DNA of 64,000 nucleotides from Tetradesmus obliquus (Eukaryota > Chlorophyta > Chlorophyceae > Sphaeropleales > Scenedesmaceae), in the NCBI GenBank assembly GCA_030272155.1, contig CP126193.1:4774001-4838000 (forward strand), in the 5' to 3' direction. Under the pieces are notes generated by a model, which made no database searches, was not told where the DNA came from, and was given only the letters and a program-made list of their open reading frames with translations. Made by a program: the position numbers and the translations under genes. Below are positions 23,363-34,401 of this stretch, piece after piece. Position 1 is the stretch's first letter. Each line of letters starts with the position of its first letter.

Positions 23363-25370
23363 ATGAACTGCTTGAACGCCCGAACCGTCGATCACAGCTG
23401 GTCAGGCGCCAAACCGGCTAGACAAAGTTCTGCATCAAAGGCTTCAAGGAGGCTCACCGTCCAAGTGAACGCAACAGTCCATGCTCGCTGGTGTTTGGAC
23501 GTCAGGTTCGACAGCAGGACAGCTGAACGTAATTGGCTGCTTTACTGCGCTGCCGACACATACCCTGGGCGATTCACAATGCTAGCGTGGTAGATATTGT
23601 GCCTGCCCTGTGTCATCCTTCGCTGCCTTCAACCGTGCATATGGTGTATCTGCTGCTGCTGCTGCTGCTGCTACTGCTGTGCTGCTGCTCTTCCTCCTCA
23701 GGTATGGCTGCAAGACTGAAGCCACCGCACTGCTGCAGGAGTGGGTGGCCACTGTCGGCAGCAAGGCAGGCCTCACAGCAGCAAACACGCGCCTGGCCAG
23801 TGGCTGCCTGGGCGTGCCAGAGTCACGGCTAGAGGTGAGCTCTCCCCACCTGGCTGCCCTGCCGCCCTGCAAGCAGCAGTCACTGCCACCTTCTTTTCAT
23901 AGCTACAGGGCTGCATCAGCATGCCTCTGACCCATCTTGCTCCCTCTCGTTCAAATGAGTGCTGCAAGTTGTGTGTGGAGCAGCTGCACGAGCTCCCCAG
24001 CAGCCTGCTGCATGCAGCTGAGTCGTTGCGCCTGAAGGCGTGTAAGCGGCAGTGTGAAGGTGGCGGCGGTGTGCCTCTGCTGCATCCCTCTGCCTGTTCG
24101 CATGGCGTGCTGACACACCGCACAACACAGCATGCGCTGTGTGCCTGCAGCGCTCGCCATCGTGCAGCATGACACGTGAGTAGCGTCATCGCCTGACTTC
24201 AATGGTGACATATGACAAGCTTGACGTGTTTGTAACATGTTATGTAACAGATGGAGGTCAGCTTTGACAGCATGGCAGACTGGGAGGCCTTCCTGTCATC
24301 AGTGCCATTCCAAGAGCACAAGGCCTGGACGCAGCGCATCCAGTCAATGGTGGTGGATGGCAGCCCAGTCTGGCAGGTGCACAGAAGCGTGCCGCTTGCT
24401 GCTGCAAGCAGCAGCAGTGCAGCTGCAGTGGCTGCTGCTGCTGGGGATCGGGCAGCTGGGGTGCCTAGGGCCAGCAGGAGCAGCGGTGCTGGCGGCAGCA
24501 GTGCGGCCGGCAGCGGCAATGGCAAGCTGGTCATAACTGATGAGGTGCGCGTGGTGCAGCAGCCGGCTAGAATGGATGTCAGAGATGCTGCTGCTGTGCC
24601 GGTACATCCTGATGGTTGGTTTCACACAACCAGCAGCAGCAGCATGTTGGTGGTGTGGGAGGGGAGGATGTTGCTGGTTACTCCGCAAGCAATCATCTGC
24701 AATGCTGCTCCGAGCGCTATACACCAGGCCTGCATGCTGCGGCTGCTGCTGCAACACTGCTGTGTGCCCTGCACTCCTGATTGACTTCTGTCGTGAATGT
24801 TCCTTTGCAGCGCTGTCCTGACACCTCTTGTATGTTTTTAATGATCTTGTGCTGCGTGCAGATCAGTCTTGAAGACATCGCCGCCTGGCATGAGCAGCAG
24901 GGAAGCAGCTTCAGCATATCAGAGCAGCCGCAGCGAAGGCAGCCGGCAGCAGTGCCTGAAGACGACAGCAGCGACGACAGCAGCAGCAGTGATGGGCCAC
25001 GTGATTGGAAGGGGGACCCCATGAAACTCAACCCAGGTGGGCCAGGAGCAACTCGTTATGCTGGCAGCAATGTAACAACGCGTGCTTGCATGCTTGCAGC
25101 ATTGCTTCTACACAGCCAGCCTGCATATGCTATGAAGACTGCTTGGTTGTCCCTGCATGGGACATGTGGTTGCCGCTGCTGCTGCTGCAGCTGCTGGTGC
25201 TTGATGCGGCATGCCACCAAGGGGGCTTGTCTGGGCTGCAGCGCAGCACAGCAGCCAACCTTATTAGTTGTGTTGATACACTGCAGCGCTTTGACACATG
25301 ATGACTGCACTGCTGCTGCTGCTGTTGCTACCTGACTGCAGGTGACAAGCTGCCCTTCAAGTTCCTGTGA
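23363..25370 (+). CDS. Conserved-looking plastid-targeted protein of unknown function
   Basis: Five exons join in phase into 252 residues: 23363-23490, 23702-23834, 24251-24544, 24862-25036 and 25342-25370. The N-terminal 40 residues are rich in Ala, Ser, Arg and Lys with few acids (SSASKASRRLTVQVNA), as in a plastid transit peptide. Next comes a compact block: WYGCKTEATALLQEWVATVG, then a strand reading RLEMEVSFDS, a helix ADWEAFLSSVPFQEHKAWTQ and a strand SMVVDGSPVWQVHRSV. This beta-alpha-beta pattern could be a small dimeric alpha/beta-barrel-like fold. A low-complexity linker leads to a short C-terminal motif, DWKGDPMKLNPGDKLPFKFL, split over the last two exons. I do not recognise the family by name. 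The first intron ends in a CTG run followed by a pyrimidine tract. Confidence 0.7.
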
Positions 25371-26116
25371 TGGTGTCTGTGTGAAGTATGGGTGGATGCT
25401 GTGCCATGGATATGGCGCAGGTCGCAAATAGGTAGCTGCCACGCAGTATGCTGCAGGCTGTCAAATGCCAGGCATTTGTATGGCGGCTCATCCAGTGATG
25501 TAACCTTCTCTCAAAGCGCCCTGCAAGCGCCTGGACTACGATCGCAGCTTGATCACATGGCGTATGGACACTGTACGGCCACAACGTCGTCAGCGTGCGC
25601 CTGGAGTTATGTGACAGGTTGTCATGACGGTTGCATCCGACACTTTCGGAACGTGCATCAGACGTGCCAAGCCGCGACAAAGCGTGTATAATACTTGAAG
25701 CGAAATTGGATTGTCCATTTGTGCTACCTTAGCATTAAAGCTCGACAAGGAGACGTCTGCTCGGACAGCTGTTGCTTTGATTGATCTGGTTGGTACACCG
25801 ACTTTCGCCAGCCTTGATGCCGGAATTCGACCTCTGACATCAGTACGAGCGATGTCACGAACAGGTGAACATCTGGCCGCCCATGCACAGGACCTGCTGC
25901 TGCTAGGGTGCGCTGGGCAGTGCCATGGCAATTTGACTGGTGTTGAATGCCCCAGGGCAGCAAAACCACAACCAAAACGCTCCACAACACTGCCATATGT
26001 GTTCAACGCACGCAGTAGTCACGGGCATGCATGCGTCCGTGCTGATCAGAGCGGCCTGCATGTTGCATGCCTTTACATACCCAGCTTGGCCTCATTGTTT
26101 AGATGGACAGTCTAGC
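25371..26116. other. Intergenic, no gene seen
   Basis: These 746 bp hold the 3' UTR of the preceding plastid-targeted gene and whatever precedes the weak small-protein candidate at 26117. Two overlapping open frames on opposite strands near 25600-26100 have no recognisable features. Confidence 0.4.
25499..25503 (+). terminator. Possible TGTAA polyadenylation signal
   Basis: TGTAA lies 129 nt past the stop codon at 25370, in the sense of that gene. It matches the green-algal signal but is short enough to be chance. Confidence 0.3.
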
Positions 26117-26785
26117 ATGAAAAAAGCAAAGCTGCCTGACGGCCTGTACGTGTGATGTTGCAACACAACGGCTGCAGCCCATTACGCGAAGGAGAGCGCA
26201 ACGGAGAGGCGCCTCAGGAAGCAGCTGAACAAGAGCGCGCACCAGCAGGCTGCGTATGTGAGTCTGCTTGGCAGTCGAGCAGAGTTAAATGTTACTGCTA
26301 CTGGCTGTGCCAGAATGTGCAACGAGTGCCAGCAGGTTGTGTCTGCTGCCAGAATGCAAGGCCAGCAGTTGGCGGAGTGCAGGCGCACACAAGGGACACA
26401 TTCTGAAGTAGTACAGTCATACTTGAAGTAGAACAGTTGCAGCAGCAGGATGGAGCGAGAGTATCCGCCACTGGCTGTGACAGCCTGTGCCGGCATCATT
26501 GGCGCTTGCATGCATGATGCTGATGATGTTTGTCTCTGAATATAGCTGGCAACTCATCATGCGGAGGTCAAGGCTGCTGTAGCTGCAGATGAATGAAGCT
26601 TTGACCTGCTGCAATCTCTCCCTGATGTGGTGGGTGCTGCGTTGCAGGTGTGGGCTGGCTTTGCCAGCATAATCCTGCTGGTGCTGCTAGTGGTGTACCT
26701 GATTGCTGCACAGCCTGGCTCGGCCCCACTGCAGCAGCAGCCAGCGAATGCGACCAAGTCTCCAGCAGTTGAAGGCTTCACATGA
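26117..26785 (+). CDS. Candidate small single-pass membrane protein (weak)
   Basis: This is a tentative model. A basic block at about 26195-26258 reads ESATERRLRKQLNKSAHQQAA and ends at a GTATGT donor. A second block at 26449-26527 reads MEREYPPLAVTACAGIIGAC. A third at 26649-26785 reads VWAGFASIILLVLLVVYLIA, a clear membrane helix, followed by a 25-residue polar tail and a stop. The last two junctions keep phase, but one uses a weak GTTTGT donor, and the join of the first exon (ATG at 26117) to the basic block is not resolved. No family is recognised. It could also be the remains of a gene or chance frames. Confidence 0.3.
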
Positions 26786-27446
26786 ATGTACTGGCTCACT
26801 GGCAGCTTTTCTGCAGTGTCCGTTCTTGCAGTGCATGTATAAGAACGAATTTACACATCCGCTGAGTCCTCACGGACTGCATTGGATGCGAAACATGCAA
26901 GCAAAGCTGCGCCAGAAGACCTCTCGTTCTAAGTCTCCTGACCATCTGCGTGGGCTGCAGCTGGCACGCATGCAGGCAGTCGCATGTCAGCGGTAGTGGC
27001 TTGAAGCCATGTGCAATGTCATGGGGCAGCGCAGACAGTAGCAGTGCTGGCAGCAGCTCTATAAGGATTCAGAAACTGCTGTCTCGGGCAGGCACGAACG
27101 GTAGGTGGCACAGAAGACGTGTCAGGCACAGCCCAGTCTGGCAGGGTCCAGGGTTTGTCAGGGCTTGTGCAGTTTGAGTACATCTGCTTCTTGGGCCACG
27201 ATGATGGGCGAGCTATTGCATGTTGGTCCCATGGCTGTAGTTTCTTTATGTTCGCTATTTGTAGAGACCAAGCCTTCTGCACCAAAGTGTACCTGGCTAC
27301 ACAGCACCACAGCTCCTTCACCATCCCCAGTGCCACGCTCAGTTGCCAGCTGCTCTGCACTTATCACTAGAGTACAAGTAATATCACTTTGTTTACAAAG
27401 GCTTTAGATTACGGCAGTACCTTGGCGGCAAAGCAGACTCGGCAGG
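26786..27446. other. Intergenic, no gene seen
   Basis: These 661 bp lie between the weak membrane-protein candidate and the MED28-like gene and probably include the latter's promoter. Open frames here are short and without recognisable features. Confidence 0.4.
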
Positions 27447-28665
27447 ATGAGCGCCCAGACCGCAACAGACGCTCTGGCACTATTAGATCGCGCGAACCTG
27501 CAAATGCAGCGTATGCTTCCAGAAGTCGATGGACAAGCAGCAGATCAAGGGCCTCAGGGTGGGCAGGCAGATCACGATAGCAGCAGCAGCACCACCACCA
27601 GCACCAGCAGCAGCAGCAGCAGCAGTGGACGTTTCACTTGTTGCTGAACAGCAGAGTGCATGCCACCAGCCACAGTGTTTCACAGACTAACAATATGCTC
27701 AAACATATATAATGTGTCACACCTGCAGGGGTTCAAGCCAGTGCTGCAGCATTTGTGGAGGCAGTAGCTGGCATGCAGCAGTACCTGCGCAGCTTTGCTG
27801 CTGCACCACCCACCAGCAGACAGCAGCAGCTGGAGCAGGTGAGTGCGGGGTGCTGTAGCACCTGCTATGGTTTTGATACGTAGTCCTTCTTTGCTCAAAG
27901 TACACCTTACTGCCTAGCAGGGTTGACAGCTGAAGCATGAAGATCAGCAATGTGCAGCAAGATCATTATGGCAGGCTCTGTACATGCTGTGCAAGCGACT
28001 CACATGTACTAGGAAAGAAAGGTTGCAGCAGCGGCAGCAGCAGCAGCAGCTGCAGCTCAACATGAAATTGACCAGACAACCTGGCAAGGCTCGCTGACTT
28101 GTGCTTGCAGCATGGCCACCAGCCTGCCATTTGGCAAGGTCCCAAGCTCAAACATCAAACCCTGCAACTGACTGTTCTCTGGTATGCTGCCCCACAACCT
28201 GATATTCTCATGGGTTGCAGGAAGTGCAAGCACTTGAACAGGAGCTCAGCAGAGCAGTGAGTGCGGCATTGCTTTGGAAGGCTGACTGCGTACCAGAGTA
28301 GTGCACATGTATGGCTGTCATTCCAGACAACTGAAGTCATCATTGGTCCCATTTGCTGTGCACCCGCTGTGTCAGCAATACCAAAAGTGAAGTATTGCCA
28401 GCAGTAGTGGCGCATGTGTGCTGCTGTTGCGTTTGCACCCAATGCCCCACCAACTAACCTGGCCTGTACCTGCTGCTGCGGCCGCCGCCGCTTCTGCTGC
28501 CGATGCTGCTGCTGTTGCTGATTGCAGGAGCAGCTGCTGCTGAAGACGGACTATGTGGTGCAGCAGTGGCAGGGCAAGTGCCAGGAGCTGCGCGCACAGC
28601 ATGAGGCAACGCTCACTGACGGCATCAGCAGCCAGCCAGCAGGCGCACCAGCCAGCCAAGACTGA
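27447..28665 (+). CDS. MED28: Mediator complex subunit 28 (MED28)-like
   Basis: Four exons join in phase into 131 residues: 27447-27558, 27729-27838, 28221-28256 and 28528-28665. After a short N-terminal helix (ALALLDRANLQMQRMLP) comes AAAFVEAVAGMQQYLRSF, then a Pro-rich turn, then a continuous predicted coiled coil: LEQEVQALEQELSRAEQLLL, KTDYVVQQWQGKCQELRAQH. This order, with F-(M/V)-E-A near the start, a short loop, E-L-x-x-K and then a Gln-Trp/Gly-Trp helix, matches plant MED28 as I remember it, at a similar length. MED28 sits in the Mediator head and links activators to RNA polymerase II in the nucleus. A generic coiled-coil protein is the main alternative. Poly-Ser coding beyond the first donor belongs to the intron in this model. 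Confidence 0.65.
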
Positions 28666-30415
28666 GCCGTTGCACGAGGCTAGCAGCTGTCATTTTAGTT
28701 GAAGGCGGTGCAGCAGCGGCAGCACGCACGCAATGTCTGTGCGGGTTGCTATTTCTTCAGACACGACAGGCTTGCAACAGCTCCAGTGTACCGTAGAATG
28801 GGCAAAGCGCCAGCCAGCCAGGCTGGGCTGGCAGCCCAGACTAGACCAGCCAGCTGGCAGCTGTCATGTTCTCCCTACCACGATCAACAACCAGATCTGC
28901 TGCTGCAGGACGCAGGCAGAGTATGCGCGGATGTATAAGATGGAGGTTTGATGTACAGTACAGCGGGCAACAGCCTGCAGGATGGGGCTAGTGTGGTACC
29001 TGCTGAAACATGCAGGGTGCGGGAGAACGTATATACGGTGACAACGGTAGCAAAGTGTGTGGTGACGTCAGTTGTGGCATGTGGGCTGGCGCTTGATGGC
29101 GTCATTGGTGACACGGTGGATGATGATGCCGGCTGTCAGATGCCAACCCTATAGCTAGTGTTTGGTAAGCAGTGAGTCATCATCATCAAATTACCTGGTA
29201 GCCTTAGCAATGAGTCATGTCTTGCTCGTGAGCCACGGCAGGATCTGGTGTCTTACAACAACAGCCACAGGCACCATACGTGAGCCGCAATGTAGTAGTA
29301 CCAGTGGCCACAACAGCGACAAAGGCCTGCCTGCCACAGCCTGCCTGCCACAGCCAGCCGTTAACGACTAACGTTAGGCAGCAATGTGTGCTGCCTCGCC
29401 TTGCTGACACAGCAAGCCACCGTGCATTGACACATGGGCACCCCAGCATGCATGTCGCAGACGTGCACTAAGCACAGCACCAGCTCCCTCAACTCTGTAG
29501 GTGATGCACGCCTCATCGCCGACTGCCTCACTAGAATGCATACATGCAAATGTAATCACTATGTCAACAACTGCAGACATGTTACGGTGGCACGATTGCA
29601 TGTGCTGCTGTTAGCGCAGCAATGCATGCACAGCAGGTCCAGTGCCCATCACGCATTTCAAACACTGGCAGGTTCAACAGCCCAATGACATTGAGGCCGT
29701 GTTGCAAAACACCACAACGGCCAAGCAATCGGCATTGCGTGATGAAACCCAAAAACAGCGCATTCAGTCAAAAGTTGATGTCCAGAAAAGCTGTTAAACC
29801 AACCACGTCATCACGGAGCGCACAGTTCTTGCATCTGGCAAACCATGGCCATCATTACTACAACCAGCCATGCCTGCATGGTTGGTCCGCCTGCGCTGTG
29901 CACAGGCGACTAAACTGAAAGAAGTTGTGTCAAAACAGGAAGAAACATCGAGAACAGCCACTGGGCAAAACCAGGGCGTGACATGCGAGCACCAATATAC
30001 GTGCACCAGGTGTTTCTGCGGTGCCATGGCAAGCAATGCTGGACAGCTGCGACAAGACTCTACCTGCTGCACAATGCAAGTGATCCAAAGATGGCGGCGC
30101 ACAACACAAACAGAGCATGCAGATTGGGAGATCAAAATGAATTGTGCTGCCTGCTGTTCAAGGCGGTACTGGCAGGACAAGCAGGGCCCTCCGCAGACGT
30201 CAACAGATACAACTGTTTGCAGATGGCAGTTTGTCCAATGCAGATGGGTGATGTTGAAGTGAACATTACTAGCGTTGTCACCTAATAATACAGCAGCTGG
30301 CATTGCCAGCATCTAGCCAAAGGTCCACAAAACCAACCTGCATGGCGACACCCGCCTAACTACCCCTGTAAATGCCTTTCCCTCTGCCCACCTAACTAGC
30401 TATTGCTGTCCCGCA
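28666..30415. other. Convergent intergenic region, probably two long 3' UTRs
   Basis: No gene is recognised in these 1.75 kb between the plus-strand MED28-like gene and the minus-strand PAP2 gene. From 28690 to about 29200 the plus strand is rich in G and T; from about 29250 on it is rich in A and C, so the skew flips towards the minus-strand gene. A small CCTGCCTGCCACAG duplication is seen near 29327-29355. Confidence 0.4.
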
Positions 30416-31889
30416 TCACACCCCTGCTGCCCCGCCGCCGCTGCTACTGCTGCTGTTGGTTGTTGCCGCCACGAACTTGCAGCACTGCGCGAGTGCTGAG
30501 ACCACAGCCACAGCCAGCATACCGCCAGCAAGTGTGTCTGTCACCCAATGCGCGTCAGCTAGCACTCGCCCAGTGGCTGTCACAACCCACGCTGCACCCC
30601 ACACACCCAGCGCACCCCACATGTCTAGCCCACCCCAAGCAATGCTGCTTGTCTCAGCTGCACTGTCCTCAGTCCCTTCACTCGGCTGACTGCTGCTGCT
30701 GCTGCTGCCGCTGCCGGTGGCCTTTTCCTGCAGCAGCTGCACTGTGAGTGGCAGCAGCACCACCACCAGTGCGCCTATGATGAACACTGCTGCTGAGGTG
30801 TGGCCTGAAGGGAAGGAGTAGGTGTGGTGCAGCGTGCTGGGCCGCACACGCGCAAAGGCATCTTTCAGTGTGGCCACCAGTGGTGGGTCACCATGGCCCA
30901 CAGCACCACACCTGGACGTGGGCAGTTCAACATACAACAGCAGCAGCGGCAGCAGGATGAGTCAGAGACCTGACACAGCTGGCTGTAGTAATTGGCGGTG
31001 CCGGGTGAAGCATGACCACAAAGTAAACAACCTAATGAGTGCCAAGCATAGCTGCACATTGATTGGGTGAACAATAACAATTGCTCTGCTGCTCACATCA
31101 AATATCCCCAAAGCAACTGCCAATATTGATCCTACAGCACACTCACGTGGCATAGTAGAAGGCCCAGGCCATTGCCAGCGGTCCTACACTCCTCCAGCTA
31201 CGGTCCAGCGCCAGGCAGGCGACTGAGCATGCCACCCAGCCGGCAATGCCAGCAGCGATGAAGCTGTCAGAGATGAACACGTCTGCCTGCAGCGCCCGCC
31301 AATCATAGCTGGTGTTGGCTGTCACGAAGGCATGTGCTGCCTGGTCGATAGACAGCAGGAATCCAGTGCCTGCTGGGGCTGCTGCAGCTGCTGTTGTGGT
31401 TGCTGCTGAGGCTGCATCTGCTGCTGTGCACAGCAGGGCATCTGGTGCAGCTGGTGGCGCCATTTGTGCTGCGCTGGCACTGCCCGAGTTGAGCAGCTCA
31501 AAAGCTGAGCGAGCCAGGAACGTTGAGAGGTCGCTTCTGCCGCTGTTGTCCGCATCTTGCGCAAGTGGCACGAACACGCCAGCTGCCACCAGGCAGAAGC
31601 CTGCCAGAGCACTGCACATGACGCTGGGCTGTGCTACCAGCTCAGTGACAGCAGCAGTAGCAGGTGCTGCAGAGCTGCTGCTGACGACGTTTGACTTGCT
31701 GGGTGGAGCTGCTTCGAGGCTGGGCTGGCTGTCCTGCTGCTGTGGGCTGCTGCTCCTGAAGGCCCTGACCACCAGGCAGCGCCTGTGGTGAGGTGTCCTG
31801 AGATTGCAAGCTGGTCGTCCAGTGGCGCACCGCATGTTGCTGGCTGACTGGATTCTGATCATGGTGTTGACGATGGAAATGTTTTGCAA
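30416..31889 (-). CDS. Plastid PAP2-family lipid phosphate phosphatase
   Basis: Two exons join in phase into 412 residues: 31889-31147 and 30911-30416. The three PAP2 active-site motifs are complete: KDAFARVRP (K-x6-RP), YSFPSGHTSA (PSGH) and GRVLADAHWVTD (R-x5-H-x3-D, with Gly in place of the usual first Ser). Several hydrophobic helices surround them (SVMCSALAGFCLVAAGVFVP, VFIIGALVVVLLPLTVQLL, MWGALGVWGAAWVVTATG), as in integral membrane phosphatases. The N-terminal 60 residues are basic and Ser/Gln-rich (MRCATGRPACNLRTPHHRRC), suggesting a plastid transit peptide. The plant relatives with this layout are the plastid LPP-epsilon/gamma enzymes, which dephosphorylate phosphatidic acid to diacylglycerol for glycolipid synthesis. 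A Ser-rich insert sits between the PSGH and R-x5-H motifs. Substrate is inferred. Confidence 0.8.
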
Positions 31890-33226
31890 CGAGACGCTGT
31901 TCTCCGAGCCGTCCTGATTGGGTTATGGACTTTAGGACAAGAGCTCACTGAGAAGCGGGAAGAAGCATATGCCAGGGTATCGACAATACGTTGCAAACGT
32001 CAGCACGTTCTTGCACATGCTGTGACACCAATTTCAGGGCAAATGGCTGGCGTGCATGTGCGTATTCATCTGGAAAGGCCTCCGCAGGCGTCACACTAGC
32101 ATTGCACAGCCACTTGACCTTCACGACGTAACATGAACACAATGCACGATGCATTGAGTCACGGTCGATGTGCACTTTACCCGGACGAATAGAATGAGGA
32201 CGGAGACTGTCGCCTTCCGGCCAGCGTTGTTTTTCGTGTTACACCGGCTCTTCCGACTCAAATTGCTCTGAAGTTTCAGAGGCTGTGACGGCACGCAAGG
32301 ACTCACTGCAATATAGAAGCTGACCTACCTTTATAGCTGAACTTTGAGCGCGCGAGGCGCAGGTATTGGAGAGCGTCGTGGAGCAGTGACAGTCTCTGCA
32401 TACGTCGTATCAGGGCAAAGACGCTGCCTCGTAAGCTGTCCAGCATTGTGATTCTGCAATTGTGCCAATTACGACGTCCAGTTCTACCTCATCGCCAGGT
32501 TCAATGGCTTCTGGTGTTTTGGGTTGTGGGTTTTGACTTTGCCAGAGTTTGCAGGCAGGTGTTTCCACATAGCGCGTCACGAAAAGATACTGCTCAATGT
32601 AAAAAATATTTAAGTGCCTCGTAAGGGCTGGGAGGGGTGGGAGGGTGGCCGGATGGCTTCATACCAGGCAACAACTGTCACAGTGTGACAGCTGCAGTAG
32701 CTCAGCACTTGCACGGTGCAAGTTGCACCCATGCGTGCATGCGAAATGGCGCGTGCCTCGCACACAAGCAAGGAAACAATCGTCCGGGATACGGAGTGGA
32801 AGACTCCCTAATTTACCTACAGCCAACTCGAGCTGGCTGGGGCTTTGACATTTGGGGGTGTAACAACCAATGCTGGCCTTCTTTCTGACGTAATGATGTG
32901 TCCGCTTTACAATTGATCAACTTTGTCCCATCAACGATAATGAGTACATCGTGCTGAGTGCTTGTGCGAAAGGACGGGGCAGGGCAGGGAGCAGCAGTGC
33001 GAAGGGAATCCATGGCCTTGCGGCATGCTGGCAGCAGCGTGCTGGCCGCTGTATGCGCTCAATCGTTAAGACTGTAAGTCACGGTAGATGTATCAGCCAA
33101 TGAGCGTGCACCAGGTCAGCAGCAGTCAATCTGACATGGCACGCATGTGCTGCTGCTGCTGCTGCTGCTAGGGCTAGATGGGGACCATCCTTCAGCACAA
33201 GTGCAGCTGCAGCTGCCCCGACCACT
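31890..33226. promoter_or_regulatory. Divergent intergenic region between PAP2 and folate genes
   Basis: This 1.3-kb stretch separates two starts facing away from each other and must include both promoters. No gene is seen. A short (CTG)7 run lies at about 33152-33172, close to the folate gene's 5' end. Confidence 0.4.
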
Positions 33227-34359
33227 ATGAGTCAACCTAAGAACAGCTTTTCAGAGGTTGTAATTGCGCTTGGCACCAATCAGGTAAGCATTCGCATCAG
33301 CAGGCCCTGATTGATGCCCCGCAGCATGAGCATTACAGCACAACACCATGCCAAGCTGGCAGTGCTCATTCAATAGACTTCTGCCCATCTCCTGCTGCAT
33401 TATACCTTTGCCACAATGTGGTGGGAGCCAACTGCTGCTGCTGCAACACGCCGTTAACCCTTGCGGCTCATGCCTGCATTGCGCAGGGCAACCGTGTGGA
33501 CAACTTGCTGGATGGCCTGGTGTCTCTGACCAACCATGCCATAAAGGTGACCAGCTATGCTGCTACAGCAGTACCGAGCAGGACAGCCCTGCTTGACGCC
33601 AGCACTACGTAGAGCGGCGTTACACTACAAGCAGAAGTGTCAAGCCATTCTAGCTTGAACCCAAGCCATGCTTGCACAGAAGCATGCCAGCTTGAACCCA
33701 AGTCATGCAAGCTTGAACCCAAGCCATTCTAGCTTAAACCCAAGCCATGATTGCTTAAAAAGCAGTGCAAGCGGCAAGGGATGTGAAGCTCAGCTCAGTG
33801 GCCTTGACTGGATTTGTACAGCAACTGCCTGGAACAGCAGCCGTGCACGACCCAATTGCACGCATGTAAACAACCAGCAACAGCTGCAGCAGCAGCTGCA
33901 ACGCAACCAGCACCATCAGCAGCTTTTGGTTGATGCCACCATTTCAAGGTGCATCCTGTCAGGCTGCAACCTGGGCAGCAGGGCCTCCAGCAGCAGCAAC
34001 AGCAGCGGCAGATGCACATGCACATGCTGCACATGTCAACTTCACTGCAATGCACGCTTATGCAGCGCTGCTTGCCGCAGCACCACCCTCGCTCTGTGTT
34101 GCCCAGCTGTACACCCACAGGTGCACCCGCTAATCCCAACTCCTGGCTGCCTGGCCCACTGGCTGACCTGCTGCTGCCGATTATCTATTGCCACCTGTCT
34201 GTGCAGGTGCTGCGTGTGTCTCTGCTGTATGAGACAGCGCCGCAGTATGTCAGCGAGCAGGCACCATTTTTGAATGCGGCGGTGCTGGGACACACCGACC
34301 TGTCGCCCCTTCAGCTGCTGTACCACCTCAAGCAGATAGAGAAGGCAGCAGGTGCGGCG

Positions 34360-34401
<42 letters not shown>

